The notes beneath the pieces were generated by a model. The model did no database searches. It had not been told where the DNA came from and saw nothing but the letters and a program-made list of their open reading frames with translations. A stretch of DNA of 18,436 nt, taken from assembly GCA_028565635.1 (NCBI GenBank), contig JAOXYB010006456.1, forward strand, positions 1 through 18,436, given 5' to 3'. The DNA comes from Phoronis ovalis (Eukaryota; Phoronida; Phoronidae). The position numbers and the translations under genes are program-made. Positions 1-9,540 of this stretch are shown piece by piece; positions within the stretch are counted from its first letter, which is position 1, and every line of letters starts with the position of its first letter.

Positions 1-40
1 GCATGCTATATATATATATATATATATATATATAGCATGC
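1..40. repeat. (TA)14 microsatellite inside a perfect 40-bp palindrome
   Basis: A run of 14 TA units (7-34) is flanked on both sides by GCATGC (1-6 and 35-40). The whole stretch equals its own reverse complement, so it could extrude as a cruciform. TA runs are palindromic by nature; the matching GCATGC flanks are what make this more than a microsatellite. It sits at the very edge of the window, so its true left limit is unknown. Confidence 0.9.
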
Positions 41-141
41 CAACAGTTTTTCCATGAATATTCTTGCATTTAACTGAGATACTGTGCCTGCACTGTAATA
101 AACTATAGATTTATTTCGTATTTACTCTACGTTGTATAAGT

Positions 142-466
142 ATGTCCTCTATTGATCTGTCGCGCCATGGTGGAATCATTTCAACCGATAATCCACAAGA
201 AAATATATTCACGCTGAATCAAAAGAGATTAAGGGATACATGTCGAAGAAAAGTTTAATTCGTGGTTTACGTATTTTAATCCACAGAAATCTAGTTTACA
301 GAGAAAACACTTACCGAATGCTAAGCCGTATAAATATGAAGAACCCTTTTTAAAAAAAGCTGGCTACGTTCCAGCGTCCTTACCCTGGGAAGGACAGTTT
401 TATATTCACAAAAATGTTGTGTACCATCATGTATTTCTAGGTGGTCGTTGTTATTTTTCTAAATAA
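142..466 (+). pseudogene. Small single-exon reading frame in two overlapping frames, possibly a frameshifted gene
   Basis: I do not recognise this product. One frame opens at ATG 142 and runs 38 codons to TAA at 256-258; it begins MSSIDLSRHGG and has an in-frame TAG upstream at 106. The frame shifted by +1 is open from 233 to TAA at 464-466 (77 codons) and contains PYKYEEPFLKKAGYVP, then LPWEGQFYIHKNVVYHH. Both look coding: mixed Trp, Pro, Tyr and His in DNA where stops are frequent. A +1 shift anywhere in the overlap at 233-258 would join them into one protein of roughly 105-110 residues. The second frame's stop overlaps an AATAAA at 462-467, as at a real 3' end. Readings are a pseudogene with one indel, a sequencing error in the purine-rich stretch near 244-252, or true frameshifting. 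The short Tyr/Pro/Trp-rich composition faintly recalls small sperm axoneme microtubule-inner proteins, but that is only a guess. Confidence 0.5.
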
Positions 467-467
467 A
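462..467 (+). promoter_or_regulatory. Poly(A) signal AATAAA of the small + strand reading frame
   Basis: AATAAA overlaps the TAA stop at 464-466. A second, weaker A-rich match (ATAATAAAA) follows about 12 bases later. It is consistent with a transcript ending shortly after 480, and converging on the - strand gene to the right. Confidence 0.5.
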
Positions 468-1211
468 ACACATCAGCATAATAAAATTTGACTATTTTTA
501 TAATTTATATAAAACATTGTTGTGAAAGGATTACTAACAATCCACGAAATAGAGCGTACAGTTATTAGCGTGGATTAAATTTTGTTCATTTGTGTTTGGC
601 TTTGTATAACTTGACTGGATTTTGTTCTTAGATTGTATTGCAACATCATTATGCAGCATATATGAATACCTTTTACAAACCACTTGACGATTCATATTTC
701 ATTCATTTATGAATATGAAATTGTTTGCAGTTATTCAGCTGCGATCATTGACTATGATTTGACATTGTGTTATTGGCAGGTGAGGGGAATACGTAATTTG
801 GCAATGTAGTTCAGTTCAAATTTAATTATTCAACAACTGGGTACAATGATACTATATTTTACCTAAGGTCGAAATGTACAATAAAAAGGAATAGCCGATT
901 ATTAATAATGTGTAATGTTAATCAGCCACACAGCACGTTTGTAAACCACTCATTTCGCTCCTTGATTTCGTAATTAAAATAACAGAAATTAATATTTTAC
1001 TGATACTGATCAATCTCTTTAATTTCGTGAGGTATTACAAAAACAAAAAAAATTATCTTATTTTTCCAATATCTGATTTCAAATTAAAAACGTTAAAAGC
1101 ATTAATATGTGGTTCTATTTTCTATGGTTCATTTTCAAGAGCTATGGCGTTATGTTTGTGTTAACTTTCAACGTCTATTCATTTTACACCTCTATAATAA
1201 TGTGAACATGT
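468..1211. other. Intergenic, convergent 3' ends; nothing recognised
   Basis: AT-rich sequence with no coding-like frame on either strand and no repeat I could define. It separates the end of the + strand reading frame from the probable 3' end of the - strand gene. Confidence 0.5.
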
Positions 1212-1217
1212 TTTATT
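1212..1217 (-). promoter_or_regulatory. Candidate poly(A) signal of the unrecognised - strand gene
   Basis: Read on the - strand this is AATAAA, 26 bases after the TGA of the candidate last exon (1243-1245). The spacing suits a short 3' UTR and is the main support for placing the gene's end here. Confidence 0.4.
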
Positions 1218-1242
1218 TACTTACGGATCGTATTGGCTGACT

Positions 1243-1284
1243 TCAAAATATTTTTGTTAAAGCTTGTATACAACTAATGTTTGA
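1243..1284 (-). CDS. Candidate terminal exon (exon 7) of the unrecognised gene
   Basis: A pyrimidine-rich acceptor (TTGCTTCTGCTATGTCTTAG on the - strand) ends at 1285. Reading on in phase 0 gives 13 residues, SNISCIQALTKIF, then TGA at 1243-1245. The phase matches the donor of exon 6 (CAG|GTATGT at 1592). AATAAA follows 26 bases later. If exon 6 is not spliced here, the protein instead ends at a TGA at 1571-1573. A GTAAGT a little downstream of the TGA is probably coincidental. Confidence 0.4.
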   Translation of the reverse strand, partial: SNISCIQALTKIF

Positions 1285-4200
1285 CTAAGACATAGCAGAA
1301 GCAATAGACCACTATAGTATTGTATTAGGAAACCTATATTCTAGTAGCTATAAAAGATCTCATTGTAGGTTGCCTTGTATCTAAAAGGCTGTCAATGAAC
1401 GCATACAAATGTTGATGATATTTCAAAATAATTACATTACAGCTATATTGCTGATAACTCGATGGATATTTAAAAATTCTATTGCTTCTGTCTTATCTAT
1501 AATGATAAATGACAGAACGTAATTGGAATATACAAAAAGTATTTAAACATTGAGATTATAATACGATTTATCATCCGATGACATCACATACCTGTTCATT
1601 TGAATGTTCTCTAATTTCACTTAAGTTTGTACGCGTCTTACGCTTTTGTTGATTATTACGTTCTTCAGGTTTCATGACGTCCTTATGCTTTATCCCATAT
1701 TGAATTTCTTCATTTTCCGAGAATTTGTCTGAAATTTCTACTTTATCTGATTCAGTTATCAGCTTAGCGCTATCAGTATCAGTGTTATGAATAGCGGAAC
1801 TGTTTGATTTGTCGTATTGGGAATTCAGGATAACACGTTTGCGCCTGCGCCGTAGTTCTCGATTGTCATTGTCAGAAATCAACTCGTGGCGCTTCTGTGC
1901 TATCATTGATGGACTGTTCTCCTGTTTGTTTCCATGGTAACTATGGTTATCCCCTTCATAGTTTTCTACTGTGTTTGTATACATTACATCCGATTTGTTT
2001 CCAGTTTGCGTTTTCTTGAAATAGTTTTGGTCCACTTCTTGTGATTGTTTGAAATTATTATTATCCAAAAAAAATATTCCCTTTTCCTCTTGCAATTCAT
2101 CGCATGGCGATTCTGTTACTGATGGCGAACTAACTTCTCTTATAATAGCATCTAAATCGATTCCACTACGTTCTTTTCTGAAATGTGAATTCTCAGTCTC
2201 TAATGTCTGGTAACTCTACAAAAAGAGTAAGAGACTGTTTTAATATAAACATAGAGATAACAAATAATTCGTTGTATCTGACTTCATTAAAGAACATATG
2301 TCTTATCTATAAATCTTTTCATGTGAACATTCAGATATTTTCTACTTAGTATTTTTCGTCAGCTGAGCTGGAATCGAAGACTTAAAACATTCGTAAAGTA
2401 TAATATTAGATAACATACACACGGGCCCACATCGGAAGCATTGGACGTGTGTTTGCCTGAAACATGCATCTACCTAATTTTGCAGAAGTGCTCATCCCAA
2501 ATAGTAGAAAACCAATGACAAGATAAACAAATTAGTTAAATAAATTTTTTAAAATAACCTTTTGGCTGCTATAAATGACAGATTCTAACACGGCCTCCAA
2601 AGATAGTCCATCCCCAAGCGTTCCAGCATCTTTCTGTAAATGCTCGAGATCTTCCAAACTGGCTGGTAAGAATGGAGTTGAGCACTCAGTAGCTCTTTCA
2701 ACTTCAGTCTTTTTAGTGTGGAAACGAACTTGGGATTTCTTGGATGAGTTTGTAGCCAAACTTATAATAACATCTATAAAATTATGTGTCATTTTGGAGT
2801 AATTTATCCAACAAGAATTCGTTTTTTTTATGATCTTGAAAAATGATGTAAATTCGTCCTTCTACTATTTGTCAGAAAAATGTAAACTAATTATGCAGTA
2901 TACTCAAGTAACTTTGACTGTATAGTGAACACATCAGCATACTACTCGTTCAAGTGGTTAATTATATATAAAACAAAGTAAAGATGCAAATAAAAAAACA
3001 TAACGGACATATAACTTACTGTCATGTTTGAGTCTTAATTTCTTTCATAAAGAAAATTTCAATTTTATTCTATATAATAATAAATAGTATAAAACATTAT
3101 TTGAATGTTGTTTACCCACCTTCTGAAGAACTAGGATGTTTTATTGGAACACCTTTACGATAACTTCCTGGATCACTTTCATATTGCTCAAATTGGTATT
3201 CCAAAGGTGTGTTATCATCCTTAATTAAAAAAGTTAAATTATATTATGCATTGTGAAGGTTAGACTATATTACAAGAAATTTGAAAAGTGAAATTCATGA
3301 TGTTAGCCTACTACAATTATCATATAATAAAGCCTAAAAATAAAAAAACGGATACTAGTACCTGTATGGGCAGGACAGGGTTCTTATTTTATAAATACAA
3401 ATCAATCAGGGGTCGTAATAGTGGTGCCTGAAATTATCACAATGCGTTTTATTTTTGCCTAAAAACCGTAACGATTTAAAATATATGAATGCATGGATTC
3501 TCTAAAACATAGAAACGGTTAAATGCTTTATTCACTTACCTGAGAGGCAACATTACGACAGATTTCCTGGGGCAGTTCCCATTTCTCTAAATCTAAGAAT
3601 TCCATTGTTGCAGTGTTATTCATTGTCCTGTAATGTACATTACATAGAATACCTGCAACAAAGCAAAGGAATACTTAGTCACATTTAGGTATACAGTACG
3701 TCCAGGATTTTATTATCAGTGAATATCAATTTTACATTTGGATACAGATATAACTATGTAGCAATAACCCACAATGAATGACAGCCGCCAATTAAGCGTA
3801 CTAAAAAGGTTCTCCATGAGATAATTATAACATTCTAATAAGACTACTGATATATAATAATGTTTTTCTACAGTGCTATAGATATATAGTCAGACTCCGA
3901 CATACATGTATACTAGATCGTCGCTGAGGTAACACTGATAGAATGCATGGGGGCATTCCTGTAATTCATTGGTGTCGTTTATAGTACATCAAAAGGAAAA
4001 ATTAATATAAATCACCATACTTAAATACCGTCATTTTGGTCAAGAAAAAAATCACCGTGTGAAAATTAGAAATCAAAGAATAGTCCTATGATCGGTACAT
4101 TATTTTTTGTCAATATCATATTTCAGGTGTATGATATAATGGCACACTCTATGTATTATCAAAATGTATATGAAGGTGAGTTCATCATAAAAATATGCTA

Positions 4201-5919
4201 ATTTCCTATGTAAGGCGCTATAAAACGTTTTGACACTTAGGTAATCAGTCGGACATGACGCTATATCGTAGTTCTGAAAACGTGATGCTCATTTTTCAAC
4301 ACTGCTTATAACAAATTAAGTCCCACATGCTTGAAGTTTCTATGTAATATTTAGATGCTATTGTTATATAGACTTATGCGTGATGACTTATCCATTGGTT
4401 ACTGTTTTCTAGACTTATTTATAGAGGATCGTCTAAGAGTAAAATGCATGGTGTTGATTAGAAAAAGTTCTCTCAATGCAGAGATAAGCTGATTCGTGGT
4501 GATGCCTCTCACTCGTTACATTTTGTCGTCCTCATAGGTATATCCTCATCCGTGATCCTCACTTGTCCTTGTCAATAGTCCTGGGCAAGTACCTGAAGCA
4601 GTTTTTTTGGGAGTCTCTCAAAATAGTCTGAAACTCACGAAATCTTTTATCCCGCTTCCATCACCACAAAATTACTAATTCTATGCTTAAAGTTGACACT
4701 CTTGACAAATTGTCTTGACGCAGTTATATATTTAATACTTGTGATGTAGCTATGAGCCAATCTATAGTTATGTCCATAATTAAGAGTAGAGCCGAATTAG
4801 AGACTATATAACCCTGTTAATTACATGCCGGATATCTAAAAGTTTGAGGAACTATGCTATGTTATTAATTGTTATAGTTAGATAATTATTACCTGTTTTA
4901 CCATTACTACTGTAACAGTATTTTTCAGTTTCGGTCAGTTTTTCCTGAAAATTATTATAGTCTTTAAGATCTTAGTGACATCAATTAACAATCAAGACTG
5001 CACGGTTATGCACATACTATATATTTACCCATAAAATCACACCTGTCATTTCAACCAACTGTATCTTATTGGTATATAAGTAAGAGGAATATAATTGAAT
5101 AGTAAAAATGTACAGTCTGCATTAGGCAGTTGGTATCATTGTGTGGATCCATTTTACTTACCGAATGTTAGGTGATGACATTCATTCACAGTGATATCAT
5201 TAGCTGCCTACAGGTATATTTCCTTGTCAAATCGATCTGCCCTTTTTAGATTATTTTTGTGTTAATATCACTAGACATCTAGCTAAGCACTTCTTTCATG
5301 TTAGAAATACCATAAGGGCAAATGATGTATCCCATATCAAAAACGCTCCAAATTCAATGACTCCTTTTGTACTCACCATTTGTATATAAATTTTATCTTC
5401 TGTGAAATTCAAACCCTATTAAATAGTTCAGAATTACATCTAAAGTAGTGGTCAACTAGTTATTAATGTCAATGCATACTTCTTTTTTGACCAAAAGAAA
5501 GTTTGTTGATCAGTAAATATCGTTAATGAGATGAAAGATTACTTTATTCATAACTACACGACGGATTAAGGTCGTGTGATTAAATTAAGGAATAATACAT
5601 AATAGCTTATTATCACATTATAAGTTTAATAACGGTTTTGTAATATGTTATGAATACTGAGGTTATTATCATTTGTATAGATTTTATTATGAAATGGCTT
5701 TTGGGTAGAACGAAGTAAATATCACATTATTTATGTTATATTTCATGTAAACATTGCCCTATTCTATACCAACTGATGTGACATGAAGAAACCCACCGGC
5801 ATGTGTGAGAAAAATACATAAAAGTTACATACAGTGTAACCACAAGCCAGTTGCTGAAACAGTGATTTGATGGGAATATTCGGCACAAAACGGCGCCGAT
5901 GTCGAATTTTCCGTTCCAT
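1243..5919 (-). CDS. Unrecognised multi-exon gene, product about 400 residues
   Basis: Joining 5833-5919, 5162-5207, 3540-3652, 3120-3219, 2559-2773 and 1592-2215 on the - strand gives one open frame of 395 codons with every phase matching. A seventh exon at 1243-1284 would bring it to 408 residues; reading through at 1571 gives 401. I do not recognise the family. Residues 1-29 are basic (MERKIRHRRR then FVPNIPIKSLF). Residues 30-82 look like a folded segment with Cys, His and Trp (ECHHLTFGILCNVHYR, LDLEKWELPQEICRN). The segment from about residue 190 on is rich in Asn, Ser, Glu and Lys, probably disordered, with a basic cluster RRRRKR near 309-314 that could be a nuclear localisation signal. 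No signal peptide or membrane segment is seen. A nuclear protein is an inference from the basic clusters alone. No named function is supportable. Confidence 0.7.
1285..1591 (-). other. Candidate intron 6 of the unrecognised gene
   Basis: It runs from donor GTATGT to acceptor GTCTTAG on the - strand, 307 bases, AT-rich, with nothing else recognised. The first 21 bases (1571-1591) would encode VCDVIG and a stop if the intron were retained. Confidence 0.4.
1592..2215 (-). CDS. Unrecognised gene, exon 6 (long, low-complexity)
   Basis: Acceptor TTTTTGTAG, then 208 codons in phase 0 from SYQTLETENSHF to EHSNEQ, ending at a strong donor CAG|GTATGT. The sequence is rich in Asn, Ser, Lys and Glu and looks disordered. 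It has basic clusters RRRRKR and QKRKTRT that could direct nuclear import. If the donor is skipped the frame runs six more codons to TGA at 1571-1573. Confidence 0.7.
2216..2558 (-). other. Intron 5 of the unrecognised gene
   Basis: 343 bases between donor GTTATT and acceptor TTTGTAG. It is AT-rich with a short GC-richer patch near 2420-2460; nothing else recognised. Confidence 0.55.
2559..2773 (-). CDS. Unrecognised gene, exon 5
   Basis: Acceptor TTTTATAG, then two bases completing an Asp codon and 71 codons (DVIISLATN at the start, SLEAVLESVIYSSQK at the end). The region ASLEDLEHLQKDAG is probably helical. The donor GTTATT is weak, but it leaves phase 0, which exon 6 needs. Confidence 0.65.
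2774..3119 (-). other. Intron 4 of the unrecognised gene
   Basis: 346 bases of very AT-rich sequence between donor GTGGGT and acceptor TTTTATAG. Nothing else recognised. Confidence 0.55.
3120..3219 (-). CDS. Unrecognised gene, exon 4
   Basis: 33 codons plus one base, beginning DDNTPLEYQFEQYESDPG and ending in PSSSE. Acceptor TTAATTAAG is poor in pyrimidines. The donor GTGGGT was chosen over GTAAAC four bases later because only the first gives the phase needed by exon 5. Confidence 0.65.
3220..3539 (-). other. Intron 3 of the unrecognised gene
   Basis: 320 bases between donor GTAAGT and acceptor TTAATTAAG. No other structure seen. Confidence 0.55.
3540..3652 (-). CDS. Unrecognised gene, exon 3
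   Basis: Acceptor TGTTGCAG and donor CAG|GTAAGT. Two bases complete the Gly codon of exon 2, then 37 codons follow, including ILCNVHYRTMN and LDLEKWELPQEICRN. The internal ATG codons could be mistaken for the start, but the open frame and the matching upstream exons argue for an internal exon. Confidence 0.7.
3653..5161 (-). other. Intron 2 of the unrecognised gene
   Basis: 1509 bases, mostly AT-rich. A block at about 4470-4690 is visibly richer in G and C; on the + strand it has a 34-codon open stretch ending in a stop (KKFSQCRDKLIRGDASHS and on). I could not assign that block to a known element and see no flanking repeats. Confidence 0.5.
5162..5207 (-). CDS. Unrecognised gene, exon 2
   Basis: 46-base exon bounded by acceptor ACCTGTAG and donor GTAAGT. 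It starts in phase 0 and encodes AANDITVNECHHLTF plus the first base of a Gly codon completed by exon 3 (G|GT). The short length and exact phase agreement on both sides support it. Confidence 0.65.
5208..5832 (-). other. Intron 1 of the unrecognised gene
   Basis: 625 bases of AT-rich sequence between donor GTATGT and acceptor ACCTGTAG. No coding-like or repeated segment noticed. Confidence 0.55.
5833..5919 (-). CDS. Unrecognised gene, coding part of exon 1 (start codon)
   Basis: ATG at 5917-5919 starts 29 codons beginning MERKIRHRRRFVPNIPIKSL and ending at a GTATGT donor in phase 0. The frame upstream meets an in-frame TAG at 5965-5967, so this is the first ATG. This stretch is richer in CpG than its surroundings (CGGCGCCG near 5891-5898), as expected of a 5' exon near a promoter. 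Confidence 0.65.
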
Positions 5920-7570
5920 CCTCTCTAATGTAATAAAGAGAAATTTGGAACTAAGAAGGGAATGCTAGTGACAATAATAAAATGATCTATCCAAAACGAA
6001 TGAATTAATTTGTTCAGTTTCTTTCTACATTTCAACTTAAGGCAAGATAACGCAATTTTTAAAATTCTTTGCATGCCGTGTACACCGTGGCAACAATTAG
6101 CGCATGTAAATTAGGTACGTTTGCGTAGCAATTATTTGAGATATGATAACATTCTCATATCATGGGAGAAGGAATTGAACCACATATTTAAAACACGCCA
6201 CTAAACACTTTTTTGAAAAATCATTATTTAACTTGAGTCTATATCAGGATTTATCTCCCCATAGAACATGAGATCGAGGGACATAAATCAGATAATCTCC
6301 TGAAGTTCCAAAGTATCAAATACTTATTTTAGACTTATTAAGTCCAATTTACGAAGAAATAAAGACAACATATTGTAAGTGTGGGCATTATGGTTGGATT
6401 TCATCGGTTAATTTTTCCAGTGCTTATCTAATCTTTTATCGAAAATTTGTATATCATCTGAACTGATTACTATTTCTAACATACTGTTCCATAAATATCA
6501 ATTACTCTATTTGTAAAGCTACCATTTCGTGTATTCTCATTTAACAGCAAACCCGTTGCGAATGGTTAGCTCGTTAACTAGATACTTTTTATCATGATGT
6601 CATGTCTACATCTAGGTTTCTGAATTTTTAATGAAATGTCTATGATGTCTATGTATGAGAACCAAGTTAAATAATCCTACTGTAACTTTATCATCATATT
6701 TATTTGTCAGTATTTTAGAAAAAAAAACTTCAGTCATATTTCCGCGCATACGACGATGTCTACAAAGTGTTGGAAGTTTTTAAAAAAATTTTAAACGGTT
6801 TTCATATGACATTTCTTTCAAATACGGTAACATTTAAAATTACCCATCATTTTCAGTCATTTTTTGAGGAGTGGATTCCAAAGACTACCAGCGTATATAT
6901 TCTAGACGCGGGATTCCAGATGTGGACGCACAATAAATAATAATGTAAACGTATGTTAATGTTCTTCTTATCAATCCTACTAATAAGACAATATTCTCTG
7001 TACTTTTCGTTGTCACGCGTTTCCATGTAGCGCTTAAAAAATCTATGCTTACGTTTTTAAAATACATTTTATGGCATTAGCGTTGAGATGAGTTATTCCT
7101 TTGCTGGAGAATGTCCCATTATTGGTACCTAGGGTCATCTATCACTAATGTTAATTTGTTCATAAAGACTTAGCACTTCATTTTTATCGTTTCCGTTACA
7201 AATGCAATAATGACATCACACTATTAACCGTATTTTTTTAATTTCACCTTTAAATATCCAAATTAAAGACTAAGGTAATGTTAGTGCGCAATAAATCCAT
7301 TTTTATGACTGTAAATAAGGTACATGTACATATCTAGTCAATTCTGCTGAATAAACAATTGAATTACAATGCAACGGTCTCATATGTATAGCCACAGGCA
7401 AAATAGCAAACTGATTTCACATTTTTTTCTTAACATGTCCATTGGAAACGTGGCGCTAGCTGGTAATGAAGAAATGGCGTTGTCATATGTAACTGCCTGC
7501 TGGAGAAGTACTTGCAAAACAATTATAGTAAAACACTTTATATTTCATGTTTCAACATTTTTGCTGTTGT
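5920..7570. other. Intergenic region between the unrecognised gene and the SBP2 gene
   Basis: It holds the 5' UTR and promoter of the unrecognised gene at its left end, without a clear TATA box. The rest is AT-rich. Short open stretches on either strand (near 6885-7067 and 7369-7584) resemble no protein I know and lack splice or codon support. A GC-richer patch lies at about 7440-7505. A tRNA B-box-like word sits at 6171-6181 (- strand GGTTCAATTCC) without a partner A box at normal spacing. Confidence 0.4.
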
Positions 7571-8712
7571 TTATTTATTCATAAAAATCTACATCTCATT
7601 TCCATATAATTTAAGTTTGTCCTGCATGCAACCCATCATTCCACCACACAAAAACAAGATTCAACATCAGACTTTTTACAGAAAAAAATTAACACTGCAA
7701 TATCAACACTGAGAAAGTGTGAAACAGAATAAAATTTATGATATGATAACCAAGGCGTAACCATGGTCCCATATTATTCCTATAGCCCCAGCCATGACTT
7801 TCAAGTTATCGCCAAGTATAACCTAGCTGCTTTAACTGTCTGTATCTTGAAATTGATAAAAGTCCTGTGATCCTGGCCTATGATCAAAAAAGACTGAATT
7901 AGTTTTTTCACAAAAATAGATCTAACATCATTTTATTTTAAAATTCAACAACAGAATTTATCCAGAAAACACTATTTCTCTAACCTATGTACAGTCAATA
8001 TAGGTATAGTTGTTACAAATTCAAATCAAAAATCTTTAAAATGTTTTTCAATCACTGAAATATATGAAACGGGCGAGTCTTGATCAGAAAATTTGGTACA
8101 TGAAATGTACCAAAATTACATGTTTGAACAAAGCTCTGAAAAGTACAGATCTGCAACTGTTTCCTTTATGGGTTGAAACTTCGCTTCATCAAACATTAGC
8201 ACTCCTTAGTCATTTCAGTGCAGCATACAAAAACTAAATTGCTTCAAAAATTACACATTTTGGCCTGTTAGAGACAGATAAATTGTCAATTTATATATAC
8301 ATCAGACCAGATAAAATTATAATATGATACACGCATAAATAATCTAGCACAAAATACATCTAGGATATGTACATGAATACATATTTTCCATTATTTTATT
8401 TAACTGTATTAATTGAGATATCATTATCTCCAAAATACTAGCATTATCATATTCAATTTGAGCAAAACAAAAGCAATATCACATTCTGCAATTCCATAAT
8501 GTAAACTATTTTAATTCATTACTCCAACCCAAATAAAAGCATTTATTCTTAGTTCATAAATACAATCTAATCACCATTATATAAATCAGTATACCCTGTA
8601 AACTACTGCTGTAGTTGTGTAACAGCCCCTGCATGTACCCATCAAATTTCGTTCATGTCTCTTTTATACCACAAAACTTCCTTACTATCAGTTTCACCAT
8701 TCTTTTTATTTG
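7571..8712 (-). other. Probable 3' UTR region of the SBP2 gene
   Basis: After the TGA at 8713-8715 the - strand shows no further coding-like frame. AATAAA (TTTATT on the + strand) occurs at 8705-8710, only two bases after the stop, and again near 8541, 8395, 7932 and as a doubled site near 7570-7578. Which is used cannot be told from sequence, so the left limit is a guess. A strong small hairpin lies inside at 8092-8114. Confidence 0.35.
8092..8114. repeat. Perfect 10-bp hairpin with a 3-base loop
   Basis: TTTGGTACAT, loop GAA, then ATGTACCAAA: both arms pair without mismatch. It lies about 600 bases past the SBP2 stop codon and would fold in the RNA if the 3' UTR reaches this far. No known element matches it. 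Confidence 0.7.
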
Positions 8713-9540
8713 TCAATCTTCCATAGCACTAGTTGTGGATTCTACCCATGATTCAATTCTTTCCTTGTTGACAACTTTTAATTTTTGTGTGTTACCAAGA
8801 CACAATTCTGCCACATCTGAAACAATACCATCCAAGGTCTGTGACACAGTTTTCTCTGCAAGAGCATTCACTTCAAGTGTTTTTGATGAGTGCGTTGAAG
8901 CAACATCTAGATCTAATGTTCTTGATGGATGCTGAGATAAAATTTCTGCAGTTAAATCTAAACCTGGCGCGTGTATCGAATCTATATGATGAAGTTCTTG
9001 TGTATCTGTTTCAATAAATTTATTAATATTATTCTGGATGTCAGTTTTCTCTTTAGTCCTATCAACAGTTACATCATTAATATCTTCAGTATCTGCCTCA
9101 TGTCCATCATCAATATCATTCACACCTTTTTTATCAGGAGAGTTCTCTCGACTATCCAGTGATATATCTGAATCGGCACTTTCTCGAGGTGATGGAACAG
9201 ATTGTGTTTGTTCAACAGGGACTGAAGTAATTTGTTGTAAATTTAACTCGGCATTTAAAAGGTCTATTTTATTTCTTATAACTTCATATCCCCGACTATC
9301 AGTCTCGGGTTCTGAATGAGGGTAATTTTCAGATATTGGTTCTGATAATATACTGCTTGTGAATGAAATAGCACTGCAGGCCGATGGTGTTCGGGAATGT
9401 CCCATATGAGCAAGAACCATTGAGCCAGTTACGGGTCCATGATAGTTATTTTCCTGAGCCTCTTTCTCTAGGATAGCAATCATGTCATCATATGCTGTTC
9501 TAGCTTTAACAGTCAGTTCCATTAATTTATTGAAATGTTC
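8713..9540 (-). CDS. SECISBP2L: SBP2 last exon: end of L7Ae domain and acidic C-terminal tail
   Basis: Acceptor CTATTTTCAG at 9541, then 275 codons and TGA at 8713-8715. EHFNKLMELTVKARTAYDD finishes the L7Ae domain. The remaining roughly 250 residues are rich in Ser, Asp, Glu, Thr and Ile (SDISLDSRENSPDKKG, DGHEADTEDINDVTVD), with no recognisable domain, and end ESTTSAMED. Tails of this kind vary between SBP2 orthologues. Confidence 0.93.
   Translation of the reverse strand, partial: EHFNKLMELTVKARTAYDDMIAILEKEAQENNYHGPVTGSMVLAHMGHSRTPSACSAISFTSSILSEPISENYPHSEPETDSRGYEVIRNKIDLLNAELNLQQITSVPVEQTQSVPSPRESADSDISLDSRENSPDKKGVNDIDDGHEADTEDINDVTVDRTKEKTDIQNNINKFIETDTQELHHIDSIHAPGLDLTAEILSQHPSRTLDLDVASTHSSKTLEVNALAEKTVSQTLDGIVSDVAELCLGNTQKLKVVNKERIESWVESTTSAMED

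Noticed and set aside
2360-2385. Possible tRNA T-arm-like sequence
   Set aside because: It has mismatches to the B-box consensus and no A box or paired stems.
2575-2802. 75-codon + strand frame
   Set aside because: It is the antisense shadow of exon 5 of the - strand gene, whose splice sites and phase are well supported.
6171-6181. tRNA B-box-like word on the - strand (GGTTCAATTCC)
   Set aside because: No A box at the usual spacing upstream and no cloverleaf could be drawn, so no tRNA gene or SINE is called.
6885-7067. 60-codon - strand frame
   Set aside because: No convincing splice sites or recognisable motif; its length is within chance for this region.
7369-7712. Two overlapping + strand frames of 71 and 66 codons
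   Set aside because: Their ends are low-complexity and hydrophobic by base composition (Phe/Leu/Ile runs), and they lie beside or in the probable SBP2 3' UTR.
8615-9319. Several + strand frames of 63-106 codons
   Set aside because: All lie opposite the last SBP2 exon, which is clearly coding on the - strand.
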